Shown: in pieces, positions 11,535-27,017 of the stretch | Layout of the letters: each line of letters starts with the position of its first letter | Numbering within the stretch: position 1 is the first letter of the stretch | Source of the DNA: Lathyrus oleraceus | Taxonomy: Eukaryota; Streptophyta; Magnoliopsida; Fabales; Fabaceae | Reading direction: 5' to 3' | Assembly: GCF_024323335.1 (NCBI RefSeq) | Contig: NC_066581.1 | Coordinates: 224,883,539-224,947,538, forward strand | DNA: 64,000 nucleotides | The notes under the pieces: generated by a model | What the model was told of the DNA's origin: nothing | Database searches by the model: none | Seen by the model: the letters and a program-made list of their open reading frames with translations, nothing else | Position numbers and translations under genes: made by a program

Positions 11535-13758
11535 TGTCTAACACCCCACTAATATGTGTCTAGAATCATATTAGTAAGATATTAAAATTTTGGTACTGAG
11601 TACATACAAAAGCAAATAATGACATGATAATTTGTATATATTAGAAAACTAGACCTAGGGATATATACAACATATATGTTTACAAGAAATGCATATTGGA
11701 AAAATATCAGGTACAATTTTCATGCCATCTGATCACCCAAGTCTCTAACCTAGACATTATAACGAGTTCTTCACTTGCTATAATGTACCAGAGAAACAAC
11801 ATGATTGGGGTGAGATTACTAAATCTCATTGAGTTCACCCATCTTATGGGTGTGCTTGGCTCTATATGGTATACTGATCTACTACAAATGCTTACTACAC
11901 ACTCGTACCCTGATAAGGTAGTACCAACGAAGCATACACAACATCCCACCACTCGTGAATACATGGTATGTTATCCTTTATGGTTTGTAGATGAAGGAAA
12001 ATGTGGGTAATACATATTGTATCGTATTGCAAATGATACATCGGGCCCGCTGCCTAATGAAGAAGAACGAATTAAATACCATCATGATGATTCTATAAAC
12101 CTTATTGGGACTTACTTTAAAGTAATGAGGAAATGATTTTATTCTCATTCATTTTCTACGACAGAGAGAATAGTGGAATTATACTCCGGTAAATTCCCAA
12201 ACCACGTATCGTACTACCCATCAACAAGAGTAGTATACTCATTCCTTCATGAGTATGTCCACTAACCAGTATGTCCACTAACGAGACACCTCACCACAGG
12301 GAACACATAATTATTCAACCTATGGTTTATCATCACCATTAACCATTACATAGAATAATTAAATAGACATTCATTACTAATTATACGAGTGGATCTCAAA
12401 TATTATATGCATATGAACTCGGGATCATTCATCACCTGTAGTCGTATAATTGATCACACTTTTGATTGTTCAAAACAGAACCAAACATACAAAACATGAG
12501 AAGCACAATGGAAGAATAGTATGAAATTCCCATCATGCCACAACCCTATGTGTTAACTTCCCATAATTTTGTTTCTCCCAATTATGGAGGTTTGCTTACT
12601 GAACCCTTTGGCCGCTTAGCGAGTTTAGCAGAGCAAAACACAATTTCAATAATTTTAAGTCTAGAAATTCAGAATCCACAATAATACATACTCTAACCAT
12701 GTCAATATAGGAAAGAATCAACATGCAACAATATTTGAACATTATGAGCTTAATTTAAGCAGCAATTCAAGAAATCAACACAAGGAATATCATCACTTAG
12801 ACATGTTAGCAGAGCAGTCAAACTTAACTTGCAATATGAAATCAAACCATGAACTCATAGTATATCACAAACAATCTTCAAGCATGATATTTAATTATCA
12901 TAAGATATTTTATTGATCTAGCTTTCCAATGCATTTGACCGTATCTCCTTTTGAGTTATGAAACTCAAAATACGCTATTTTCCGTGTCACAATAAATTTT
13001 TATATCAACAACACTCATTAAGCAAGCGATATGTCACTAAGCGAGAAACTCTGTAACTTTTCTAAAAAATTAGTGTCCTAACACCATATTTAGCACCCCA
13101 ATTCACCCTTAATCCAACCCTAACATATAGTAACATGCTTGGGGAATCAAGACATAGAAAAACCAACACATGAAAGTTCATAGTTATACCATACTAAACA
13201 TGCATCTACAAGTTGGAAGTTTCTTACTCACTCAAAGCAACACTGCAAGAATCATGAGGAAAACCTAACATACAAGGTGTTAAAACTAACTAAAGAACAC
13301 ACCTTTAGTGAAGATTCTAACTTTGATGATTGAGAGATGAAGAAAATGACGATGATGATTTATACACCTAATCGTTGTTCTTCTTCCAAGATCACCAAGT
13401 TTCACACATGCACCCATGGAGGATGAACTTGAGCTCACAAAATTCCTTTTTCTTTCCACCTTCGTGACCCTCTTTCCCTCACTCCAAGTCCTCTAAAAAA
13501 ATCAGAATTGATGAAAGAGAAGTGAAGGTGCAAAATGAGAGAAATGAGGTTCCTTTCCCCTTATATGATGCGCTTATGAAAATTACAGTTTTCCCATGTT
13601 ATTTGAGTGAAATTACTAGCATGTTATCCTTCTTACTTAAGCTATGCCCACATTGATTGTTCTACTAACCTCTCATAAATTTATTGTAGGTTTAGAGATT
13701 AGTGATTTTTCTATTAATCTATCTTATTGATACTTAGAACTTGGGGTATTAGAGGTCA
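11535..13758 (+). mobile_element. Possible solo or 3' LTR (2.2 kb), family unknown
   Basis: The segment starts TGTCTAACACCCC and ends GGGGTATTAGAGGTCA, so the ends are TG...CA with near-inverted terminal motifs. A purine-rich tract precedes it. Flanking pentamers (GGGGT and GGGCC) do not form a clean target-site duplication. Open frames inside (for example 11,696-12,010) show no protein motifs. Copy B has the same structure at about 50,861-53,084. Confidence 0.35.
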
Positions 13759-14298
13759 GGGCCACATCCTTTCACCATGCTGCTTAGCCTTGACAGGGGG
13801 GGAATTGTTTCGGATTGGAAAAAATGGTACCACATTACTTGGGAGTAAATGCTAAGGGTATCATTTCTAAAATATAAAGTCGTAAGTATTCTCACGCCCA
13901 AAGTGAACAATACCTAATATTCGCAATGGTGTGGACCTGAGGTCGACCAGCACAGTAAATAATCTTTGCACAACTCTAAACTTTTTGATAATGAGCTGAC
14001 ATTATCATAAGATCGCCTTACAAATTTTACATGTTTAGTTAATATGCATCATCATAAATTTTGACTATATATGATACGAAAGAGATACTTTTATTGGATT
14101 ATTTATTTTTAATCATTATTTATTAACACTACATAGTGTTTGTATGTTTGTTCATGGATTTTTAATCATTCTTTGTAAACTTTATAATTTATCATTGTTT
14201 ACTCTTTGTCTTATATGGTATAGGCTCTTATTAATGTATAATTTGATTTTATTTCAATCTTTTGGTTGTTGTTGAATTAGGATTTCCCATAAATCACA

Positions 14299-16288
14299 AT
14301 GTCGTCAAAAAAATCATCAGCACCAAAATTGGATAAACAAGAGGATTGTAAGGGTTCTTTCTTAAATTTACCTCATGAGATATTGGATTGCATTCTTAAG
14401 CAACTTTCACCAAAAGATTTGTTCATGGTAGCACATGTGTGTACTCACTTGAGGAATAATAGTAGAAGTGATTATTTATGGAATCAACATGTGGAACATA
14501 AATGGAGTAAGTTGGTAGGAGAAGACTTTCACAATGAGTGGAACTATCATATTGGTAAAATTAGAAATGAAGAAAGTTTGGTTTTACACCACAATCAGAG
14601 TAAGTCATATGGAAATATTAGTGGTGATCACCCATATCAACGCCTTCATTCTTATTTGAAAAGTAATAGAGCATTGGATGATTTGATTAAAAATCATTCA
14701 CAAATGGCTTTGTATATTTGCCTTGAGACTGGTCGCTTTTGGTTTCCTATTCAAATATACAAGGTAAGATCAACCAAATTATAACATCTATTATGTAATT
14801 TATTATTGCATTAAATAGTCTAAATATTATTATTTTTCATTTCTACTAGTAAAACTCTGATTTATTAAGTATCATTTCACTCATACATAGTATTTCAAGT
14901 TCATTAAAACATTAAGCAAATCATAGAAATTATTATTTCCACATTGTTTTTTAACTCGATTACGTTGGTCCATAATATATTGTTAGTGCATAATCATAGA
15001 AATTAATGAAACATATTTTTGAAAAAAATGTGACACAATATATTACTGTCATTTTAGGTAGGAGTATAAGAAGTATATAGAACATAATTGATACCCTAGA
15101 AATTAAATAGGGATTTAGTATAATCTCATTTACTTTTATCATTTGGTTTAAAAATTATTATAATTATATGGAACTTTGCATGCAGGCTACAAAGAAAACA
15201 TTATACTGCTATGATGCCCTTGTGAGTTATGATTCTAGAACAAACACCTTTCGAGCAAGGTATTGTTAATTTTTTTTTATAACTAGCAAACTCCTATTAT
15301 TCTTTATAGGGATTTAGTTTTGAGTAGAAAGTGAATAAAATGAAATTGTTAATTAACACGATGCACATTTCTATGATTGTAAAACAAAGTCTAGAACTGA
15401 TCCTCTAAATTTCTTTTTTTTTCTTAATTATATGTAAAAATTTATCAATTTATAGGTCCACAAACGCGGGAAAACGATTGGTTGAGCGAGATATTGATTG
15501 GGAAAGGTTGAGAAAGCCACCACCTAAAACTTTTCTTGTGGATTATTATGAATATAATAATCTCAATGATTTGAAACCTGGAGATCGTGTTGAGATTCAA
15601 AAGAGAAGAAGGAGGGCATTCCCTTACCATGGTAACAAAAAAAACCCTCTAATTTATCATATATTCTTCTTAAAGAATTTCACTTTATTAATGATGTCAT
15701 TTCATATATAAATTCAACTCATTGATTTTTTTTCTAATGACGTTTATTTTCATAGAATAAGGTTTCATAGAAAATATTCATACATTTTGTTACATTAATG
15801 AATCTATTGCAATTAACTAAAGTTATTAATTTATATGAATACAAATGTTTTTTCTCATAAACGTCGTCAAAGAAATGATCTCTTTAATATAATACAGACT
15901 TACAACATTTATTTATTGGTTGTATGCTTCAATTTAAATTATAAATTAACTTTTTTTTAATGAGCTATATAGATTGGGTGTATGCTTCAATTTGCCATTT
16001 CCAATCATGTGACCAGGACATCAATCACTGCTCTTGCCAAGACAATGGTAATATTCATAAATATTCATAAATATCAAGTTAAAAAGGAGACACTATTAAA
16101 AAAATTATTTTTAATTTTCAGACCTTTTGAATATGATGATCTACAAACGTAGCAGCATCCACAAATATTCAATGAGTAAAAGAATGAGACACATAATAAG
16201 ATATGAAGAATTTAACTTTCTTAATGGAATCAGAAAACTTACGGATGAGGAGATTGGAAAGTGGCGTAACCTCGACTCTACACTCTAG
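14299..16288 (+). CDS. F-box protein, At2g26850/At2g32560-like, five exons
   Basis: Exons are 14,299-14,763, 15,186-15,259, 15,456-15,631, 15,973-16,047 and 16,122-16,288. All introns are GT-AG, phases are consistent, and the joined frame gives 318 residues ending in TAG. Residues 23-72 form an F-box (LPHEILDCILKQLSPKDLF ... VCTHLRNNSRSDYLWNQHVEHKW). The rest follows the plant family order: EWNYHI, ALYICLETGRFWFPIQIYK, CYDALVSYDSRTNTFRAR, DIDWERLR, NDLKPGDRVEIQ, FPY, a Cys/His cluster (FQSCDQDINHCSCQDN) and a terminal GIRKL. Such F-box proteins are presumed substrate adaptors of SCF ubiquitin ligases; no substrate can be read from sequence. It is shorter than relatives I recall (about 370), with an unusual Lys/Ser-rich N-terminus in place of a hydrophobic one. 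The ATG at 14,299 is the only good start before the F-box, and an AG at 14,279-14,280 may be a leader-intron acceptor. Expression is not shown. Confidence 0.85.
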
Positions 16289-16300
16289 TGCCAGTGTGTC

Positions 16301-16306
16301 AATAAA
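16301..16306 (+). promoter_or_regulatory. AATAAA poly(A) signal candidate of the F-box gene
   Basis: A canonical AATAAA lies 13 nt after the F-box stop codon. It would give an unusually short 3' UTR. Copy B keeps it at 55,631-55,636. Confidence 0.35.
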
Positions 16307-16309
16307 ACT

Positions 16310-17610
16310 TGAAGAATGATTGCGGTTACGGGCCAATGATTCTCAATAGTTGATTTTTCCTGTGCAAGAACAACTGATCATCTTTTCTCAGGGATATTAA
16401 TCTGGTGTGGTATCAATGATTTTAGCAGAATGTAGTAGCTTTACTTTGATGCAAACTGTCTTGTGCAGGTTGACATTGTGAATTTTTAAGCATGAAATAT
16501 TTTTGACATTCAATCTGTCATTGGTTTGGGTAAATTGGTTTTCATTAGAAATGCTTCGCACATTGGGAGCGGTCTATCAGTATAATCGATATTGTCTAAA
16601 CATTTTTTAGGATATCCAACATAATTTTGAGTGCTTTCTTGTGGCACTTAAAATTAATGTGAGACCTTGTAAAGTAAGATGTTGTAGGATAGATTTTGAA
16701 TTGTTCTTACTGTTGAGCAAAATTAAATTCATCTGCAGTTAGTTTGATAATTGGTTGAAAATCTATCTGAATAGAATTAATATGATTCTGATTATTACAT
16801 TGTTATAATTATAAGATTGTAGTCTGCTGCTAGTGAAAGAATCAGGTTGTTGATAGGTGTTTGTTTTGTTGTAATGGGTTCCCCCTAGTCTTGGGAGCTT
16901 GGTGTTGATGGTAGATTGATTTTGATAGTCTCATACTCTAATGTCTTTCTTGTACTCCTTGTGCTAGAATTTAATTTCTATACCTACTAATATAATTGGT
17001 TCACTCATTGAGTTTAAATTAGTAAGGATATATATAACTATGCTCATATTATATTGCAACAATCAATGACAACCAAACTCTACTATATAATGAAGAAAAT
17101 TAAATAAAGAACAAAATAACTAATTAAAGTAAATACCACCATAATATTTTTACAAAATAATAACTAATACCACCATAATATTTGGAAATTTAATACTTAT
17201 AAGTGTCAGGAATTGAGGTATCAAATGTTGAATTTTTTAGATGCATAATATGAGAATATGTAGCTACGCAATTCATAGTTACATGCTTACTTAATGTTTT
17301 TCATAATCTGGAAAAGTAAGTTAAAAGTTATTCATTCAAGACTAAATGTTCATACAAATCTACATGACACCACATCAAAAACAGTTTGTCTTTTTCATTT
17401 CTTTCCTTTTCTCCTTTATCGTCTTCTTTTTTTTACTTCTCTTTCTTCTTTCTTTTCTTTCTCTTTTTTTTTGTAAAGGTCTTGATTAACTAAAGACAAG
17501 TTGCTAATTTTACTGTGATTAGAATTTTTATGAATCCACCCTTTTAATTTGACCTATATTTCTCTCTATCCCATGGAACTTGAAATGTAGAGTGTGAATT
17601 ATAACACTAG
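16310..17610. other. Intergenic DNA downstream of the F-box gene
   Basis: AT-rich sequence without a recognisable coding frame. A polypyrimidine tract (mostly T and C) spans about 17,393-17,472. Confidence 0.45.
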
Positions 17611-17614
17611 GATG

Positions 17615-18660
17615 ACAATTCTAGAAAGTGTACTAGTCTTGTCAAAGTAATAAAATAATTCGTCTCCAAAGAGATTATAAATTTAAAAAGGTAATAAAAA
17701 CGCGATTTAAAATTAATAACAAAGGGGGATTTCAATAAAGTTTTGGCTACGAAAACAATATGAGAATTTTGTCGAAAAGAAGTTCGTAAATTAAAAGTGA
17801 TTAGATCTTTATTTAGAATCCCCTAATTATACATATTAGTGAACTATGTATTAATTGAATTACAATTACACTATTATCGCACAAAGAATTAACAAGACCA
17901 CTGTACTTAATTCCTTGATATACAATTCACTAATTCACACAATAATTCTCTAATTCCTAGGCCTATTCAGAGTTAAACTAGGCATTTTAAATTTATTAAT
18001 TCAAAAGCCACAACTTATAATTACATGTTCCTAGTTAGTTACTAAGTTGAATAATTGCCCTAACTCATATCGGTAGTCTTATGATCAATGATCCATACTC
18101 ATCTAATATCAATTTGCACGCCCGTTAACACACAAAAGGCATTACAAAAAATAACAAATAAATAATAATAATAACATAAAAACATTAAATTAATCTCAAG
18201 AAGTCATATCGTATGATCCAACAGAGTACAAATAAGTTCATCTTAAAAGACCTAATCTAGAATAACTTATCTATTCGTAGGTAAATTAACTATTATCATG
18301 AGTTGATAAGAAGTCTTCATCAAAATATATGGAAAATAAGATCTCCAATAACTCCAATGCTCTTCAAAATCTTGCTCCAAAAGCTCATGGTCGTCACTTT
18401 CTATCTCAAATTTGGAACTCTAAAAAAAGTAGCAAAGTACCCTATTTATAGCAGTTGGCGCGTTGAAAATGCAGTCACGTTATCATATGGCATCGTACAC
18501 CTGTTTTGATGTTTTTTACAATTTGAGTGTATATGTTATAGTTTGTTTGCTTATCATTCAATATTCGCTTATTTGTAGTTTATTTGTATTTGAGTTGTAT
18601 TGTATTTGCTTCAGCTATTTTAGCATGATACCATTAACACCCTTCATTATTCAATAAAAT
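17615..18660 (-). mobile_element. Athila-like LTR remnant
   Basis: The left part has a GTGTACTAGTCTTGTCAAAG motif followed by AGTAATAAAATAATTCGTCTC, which resembles the inner end of Athila LTRs, including the one starting at 4,520. A minus-strand TATA-like CTATAAATAGGG lies at about 18,441-18,452. Neither terminus is clear and no internal domain is attached. Copy B matches at about 56,945-58,004. Confidence 0.35.
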
Positions 18661-19177
18661 GAAAGTGTTTGATCAATGACATTGGCCTTTTTTTAGCCTA
18701 GCAAATTTCTCTTTTTTCGTTTTGTTAGGTGTGGCATGAAACAAAAGTTAGAACTCTTAGATGAAAATGTTGAGTGACTTGACTCGAATCAAGTGTTAAG
18801 AGTGATTCAAACCAGGAACCTTGTGAAACTTAGGATTTTCCTATGGATGACTTGATTCAAATAAAAAAATGAACCTGATTCAAATCACAACTTCATGTGA
18901 CTCAAATAAAGTGATAATCTTAACTCAAATCAAATGTCTATGTGAAGCTAAATTTGGGCTCTACTGAAATTGACTCGAATCAAGAGTTTAACTTGACTTT
19001 AATCACAATATTTTTCAATTTGAATCATGATTTTCTTCTTGACTCAAATCATAGTTTTGTAAATCCAATTCTCTATTTTATATTTAAATAGTTGTTTCTT
19101 TGATCCAACAAAAATGAGAGGGAAATTATGTGGGTGAAACCCATAGAGACAAAATGCCAATTTGTCTTCTCTTCTTT
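18661..19177. other. Target DNA left of the compound Tat element, probably an older repeat
   Basis: The sequence carries several GACTCGAATCAAG-like repeats (near 18,780, 18,970 and 19,035), suggesting an old LTR. With the segment after 38,377 it reconstitutes one empty site, split only by the AGTGT target duplication. No gene is seen. Confidence 0.4.
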
Positions 19178-19182
19178 AGTGT
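19178..19182. repeat. Target-site duplication AGTGT, left
   Basis: AGTGT directly precedes the LTR start TGTCGC at 19,183. The same pentamer follows the end of the third LTR at 38,373-38,377. Copy B has it at 58,522-58,526. Confidence 0.85.
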
Positions 19183-21816
<2,634 letters not shown>

Positions 21817-23957
21817 GCTGCCCTATTCAATCAACTATGAACCTGAACGGATGAAAGCAACGACTATCATACTTTCAAGGTAAATAGGGATTGAATACCA
21901 AAAGAACCGGAGAATTTGCACTCTGTAGGTGACGAAGCGAGGAAAGCGAGGCCATTTACCGATGGCGGCTTCAAAACAAAATTTGATATTTACCGATATC
22001 AAGGAAAGCAAGGCCATTTACCGATGGCGGCTTCAAAACAAAATTTGATATTTACCGATATCAAGGAAAGCGAGGCCATTTACCGATTGCGGCTTCACTG
22101 GGGAGGAGCAAGTTAAACAAGACCAGACATTTACCGATGACTGGGATGGAACTCGATGTTTACCGACATCGAACAAGGATGTTTATAAGTGAAACAAGAC
22201 CAGACATTTACCGATAACTGGGATGGAACTCGATGTTTACCGACATCGAACAAGGATGTTTATAAGTGAAACAAGACCAGACATTTACCGATGACTGGGA
22301 AGGAACTCGATGTTTACCGACATCGAACTAGGATGTTTATAAGTGAAACAAGACCAGACATTTATCGATGTCAAAGAAAGAATACACTTATGAAACGAAA
22401 GCTTTTACCGATGGCGAAAATGAAACACTCGATATTTACGGATAACGAATCTGCTGGGGAATCTTAAACGACCAAACCATTTACCGATGGTTAACAAGCG
22501 GCTGATGTTTACTGACATCGAATCAATGATGTTTACCGACACCAAAAAGGGAAAGGACACACACGGGTGTTGACAGAACAATTTTTTGTAGACACCGTGA
22601 GAGACATGCCATTTACTTATGGCCAACGATTGGAATTCGACGTTTACCGACATCGAAAGATGATGTTTACCGACATCAAAGAAAAGCACAGACATTTACG
22701 GGGATCAACGCGACACTTACCGGTATCGCAAGGATGATATTTACATATGTCAAAAATAAGGCAGACACTTACTGGTGACTAAATCGGAAGAGAATCAAGC
22801 TTTCCTTTCACGGACTGGTGAGAAAATAAATCTCACTGGGGTTATTGATTCTGAATGTTGCCCAGAGCAACTGCTGCAAATGTGCTACACTGATGTTGAA
22901 AAATGATCCGTCTCTTCCAGAGATATGATCCAATCTGGTTTAATACATGTATGCATATGTTTGAGTTTTCTATGGCGTAATCCTCCATACTGAATGGAAA
23001 TGCTACGCGATTTGAGAATGCGAATGCAAATGATGATTACTACATGCAAGATGCAAAGGGAGGAAAACTCCTGTTGGGAAAGCAAATGATCACTTTACTG
23101 AGCATACAATTTCTGATACGATCTTCCAACTCTGTAGGGACATACAACAATTCTGCTGAGGATAACATTCTCGGAACGGTAGAGAAACCAACTCAACTGG
23201 GGAGTCATTTGTTGGGAAAACACCAACCTCTCGACCATGCTGGGGAAACAAATTTTGAACTCGACTTAGATGATCCAACTTCTTACGTGACTAGACAGTG
23301 TTGAAACAACAGGGTCTTCCTTCGAACAAACTTTGGCTCATCTGCTTTAGCCATCAATCAAAGATAGTAACCTGCAAAACAGCAGGACATACATGCCCCA
23401 GGGGATCGTATGGACAAGATATACTCAAGTGTACTCATCATTCAAAATGATTTTCAGATGTTTTATCTTTCCGCACGTCATTGTCTAGCCTTCATGTTTT
23501 TAGATGCAATGTTTATCAAAAATTCGGACGTTTTTTGCAAACAAAACAGTAAAATAAAAAAACAAGAGAACGACTTTTATTGATTGAAAATTGCCTATAA
23601 AGGCAAATACATCAGGAAGCAATTCCTAGGAAGAGGTAATGGCGCCAAAAGAGAAAATAAACTATCTTATTGGCAATGTGAACACGACATTCCACTATTT
23701 TCCAATTCTGTTATGACTCATAGATCTTCAATTTCCCCCAAATTCTTTGCTTTCTGAGAAGAGTGATTGGACCGATCATATCCTTCAAGATGGTAGACAC
23801 TGAAACGCGATGAAGTACAGATAACTCAGACTGTAGTCTTCGCTTTAATCCCTCTTTTGCCTGGACCGCCTTTTCAGGTTTTCAATCCACCGGGATACCC
23901 ATTTTTGCCTAAGCCGCCTTTGCAGGTTTTCGACTTACCGGGTGTACATATTATTTT
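21817..23957 (-). other. Tat 3' untranslated region, left body
   Basis: It lies between the integrase stop and LTR 1 on the minus strand. The polypurine tract next to the LTR reads as a degraded AGGGCAGC. From 21,941 to about 22,760 it consists of hairpin-forming repeats. The remainder is unique sequence without a gene, apart from a duplicated GGTTTTC(A/G)A(C/T)-CCGGG motif near 23,870-23,945. Confidence 0.75.
21941..22760 (-). repeat. TTACCG-loop hairpin repeats, left body
   Basis: Two full 62-bp monomers start at 21,941 and 22,003, followed by a partial one at 22,065. About three 77-bp units then run from 22,120 to 22,370, and more irregular units follow. Nearly every TTACCG is flanked by complementary arms such as CCAT/ATGG, TTGATAT/ATATCAA, TCGATGT/ACATCGA and GACAT/ATGTC. 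Confidence 0.9.
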
Positions 23958-24944
23958 TTATTCTTTATCCCTAACTTTTTCCCGAACCTTTTTCTTTTCT
24001 TTTTCTCTTGGTTCGCCGGGATGCCCTTTTTTGCCTGGACTTTTTTTTTTGTCCAGCGAGTTAGTTTGTGCGAAGTATTTTTTGACTACATCTGAATTCA
24101 CAGGAGACAAAAAATCTTCACCATCCATAGTTGTAAGCATCAAGGCTCCACCAGAAAAGACCTTTTTAACAACATATGGACCTTCATAATTCGGAGTCCA
24201 CTTGCCCCTGTTATCCGTACCGGGAGGAAGGATCCTCTTCAAAACTAAGTCACGTATCTGATAACTTCGAGGACGCACTTTTTGATCAAAGGCCTTCTTC
24301 ATCCTTCTCTGATATAGTAGTCCATGGCACACAGCTGCTAATCGCTTTTCCTCAATTAAATTTAACTCATCAAACCTGACTTGAACCCACTCAGCCTCGT
24401 CAAGTTTTACATCCATCATCACCCACAAAGAAGGGATTTCAACTTCTACTGGCAAGACTGCCTCCATGCCATACACAAGTGAAAACGGAGTTGCCCCGGT
24501 TGACGTACGCACCGAGGTACGATACCCATGCAAAGCGAAAGGCAACATCTCATGCCAATCCTTGTACGTCACAACCATATTTTGCACAATCTTCTTAATG
24601 TTCTTGTTTGCCGCCTCTACAACACCATTCATCTTTGGTCTGTAAGGAGAAGAATTATGGTGTTCGATCTTAAAGTCTTTGCAAAGCTCTTTCATCATCT
24701 TGTTATTGAGATTCAAACCATTATCAGTGATGATTCTCTCAGGAACCCCATACCGACAGATAATTTCTTTCTTAATGAATCGAGCAACCACTTGTCTGGT
24801 AACATTGGCATAGGAAGCTGCTTCCACCCACTTGGTAAAGTAATCAATCGCGACTAGGATGAAGTGATGTACATTAGAAGCAGTAGGTTCAATCTTTCCA
24901 ATCATATCGATGCCCCACACCGCGAATGGCCAAGGAGAATTCAT
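23958..24944 (-). pseudogene. Tat integrase, left body, 5'-deleted
   Basis: The 328-residue frame holds a full retroviral-type integrase core. Asp13 (WGIDMIG), Asp74 (ITDN) and Glu110 (VVEAANK) form the D,D-35-E triad. It is followed by the gypsy C-terminal module (LPPGTDNRGKW ... YEGPYVVKKVFSGGAL) and a Lys-rich tail (KKKSPGKKGHPGEPREKEKK). The catalytic part is open throughout. The N-terminal zinc-binding domain is missing because a deletion joins the primer-site region to a point just upstream of the core near 24,957. No protease, RT or RNase H precedes it, so it cannot be made as part of a polyprotein. The right body at 30,600-31,544 has the same core plus the zinc domain. Confidence 0.9.
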
Positions 24945-24963
24945 AATATTCAGAGGGTTATTA

Positions 24964-24981
24964 TCCCCAGCAAAGTCGCCA
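24964..24981 (-). other. Primer binding site, left body, tRNA-Arg type
   Basis: The minus strand reads TGGCGACTTTGCTGGGGA, two bases after the LTR 2 end. It matches the complement of the tRNA-Arg(ACG) 3' end at about 16-17 of 18 positions. Confidence 0.8.
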
Positions 24982-24983
24982 GC

Positions 24984-26981
24984 TGTCGCTCCCCGGATTT
25001 CCCGAATCCAAGTACTAACGCGAAAAGAGTGGTGCGGAAGAAAAGAGTATAGTCACCAACTATGTACTTTTATCCCAAGTGGAGGGAAAGGTAGTACTGC
25101 ATAACCAAGAGGGAACGGATAAAACAAAGTCTCGAACCAAATAAAACCGAGTAAGGGGGCCGGTTACGTGAAGGGAAGGTTATCACACTGTGGTACTCCA
25201 CAAGATCCACGTTTGCTATTTATGTCTAAAGTGTGTGTATAAAAAGTCCTATATGCGATGCGAAAGAGAGAAAATCAAAGTAGGGAAAAGAAAGAGTTAT
25301 TGCTCGCACAGGCCCTACCCTGCTGCATACGTATCTCAAGAAGGATTGAGAATCAGAGCACCGTAGCTCGGCTAACCTATTTTTGTTTGTTTTTTGTGAT
25401 GAACGAAGTTACTACACAATCTACCGGATGCTCGACCTTTGGAGACTTACTCACCTATAGTAGAAGGAGTTAACGTGTTCTTAGGAGAAGAAAAATCAAT
25501 GAGTTTGTTTGTTTTAGGAATGCTCATGCAAAAAGGAAGTCCTAGACGAAGGAACCGTGCTACCTTAATTGACATGCAAACGAGAGACTATACGAAGCCT
25601 AACAATCCTATGGGGAGACGATCACACCATACAAAACAAACATGCATAAAATAAACACGCCAACAAGGGGGCTCAAACATACGTGGGTAGGGCTTTAGTC
25701 AAGAGGGGTCATATCAAACTCGACAAACAAGCCATGGAAAGGTAATCAAATGGGCTCTTAACCACTGACATTGAACGTCAGGGTGAGCAGATCAAGCGGG
25801 TAATGAGGATAAGACCTCATAGCTCTTAACCCTGGACAGGGTGAGCTCATGACAAAAAGTGGGGATTCAGAAAGGTGGAACCCTCTCCACTGACTGACCG
25901 GACAAAAGATCTTGGGCTTTTGTTCTGAAGCATCGACACGTAGTGTGATCTTAAAGAACGACGCACTGAATAAAGGGGGATTGACTACTAATCCCTTTTA
26001 TCCGTCAATTGCCTCTTCATGGAGGTCTTTAGCACTGGTGCCTCTTCTTGGAGGTCTTTGGGCACAAAATAAACACACAAAAACATTGCCTCTTATTGAG
26101 GTCTTCCAGCTAAGAAAGCGGTAAAATGCGGGAAAGATGTAAAAGGGATCAAGAGATCTACCACACGGATAAAGATCCGAAGTAACAGCAACTAAAGAAA
26201 CAAGAAACCCAAAGATCTCTCAAGCTAGCACCATCAAAGAAAGCAAGTCAGCAAAGCAATCAGAATAAATCTCCAAATGGTATCCCACAAATAAAGGGGA
26301 ATACCAGGCAAGCTATCTCTTCAAGGTTCATGTGAGCCCTCACAAAAAAAAACTCAACAAACAGGTTAGAGAAACAAGATGGAGTGCAATCAAGAGTTGC
26401 ACCAAACAGAGAATCACATGAATCATGCCATTAAATTTCACAAAAAGCTCACAAAAAGCAACCAAGGGTAGGAGGCCTAAACCTCTTGTCAAACAAATGC
26501 ATTAAAAGGGTATCAAAAGTCAAAGTCAGGGGGCAAGGATCCACACATCAAGACACGACATACATACTAAAACATGTGCCCACATGCAAAACCTAACAAT
26601 ACTCACTCTTCCAAATTCACCCATAATACCTCATACATTCAGAAATTTCAGGTTGAAAGTATAAAGTAGTGGAAATAGGGCATACCTGATTGGGGAGGAT
26701 CGATTGAAATTGAATGGCACGGTTGGGTTTGCAAAGCACTCTTAGGATTTATATGAGAGGGAATTGGTTCTTTGCAGATGAGTTCCCTTCAGTCTCTGGA
26801 GGTTGCTATGAATTAGTTAGAATCTCTCTAGGGTTTTGTTCCAAGGAAACTTCAAAGTGTTTTCAGCTTTCACCAATTCTCCTCCTTTTTTTCCTTTACT
26901 GAAATTTCAGGATTTATAAGTTGATTTTCGTGGCTTTGTGGGCTCAAATGAGAGAGGTCAAAGTCCAAGATTTTTCTATTA

Positions 26982-27017
<36 letters not shown>

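Noticed and set aside
11696..12010. 104-codon open frame
   Set aside because: It lies inside the putative 2.2-kb LTR, has no recognisable domain, and is shortened in copy B.
11530..13763. Target-site duplication for the 2.2-kb LTR-like segment
   Set aside because: Flanking pentamers GGGGT and GGGCC differ at two positions, so I did not call a duplication.
24528..25052. Plus-strand frames over the integrase region (also 30,479-31,367 and 31,905-32,495)
   Set aside because: They are antisense shadows of the minus-strand pol frames, which carry the real catalytic motifs.
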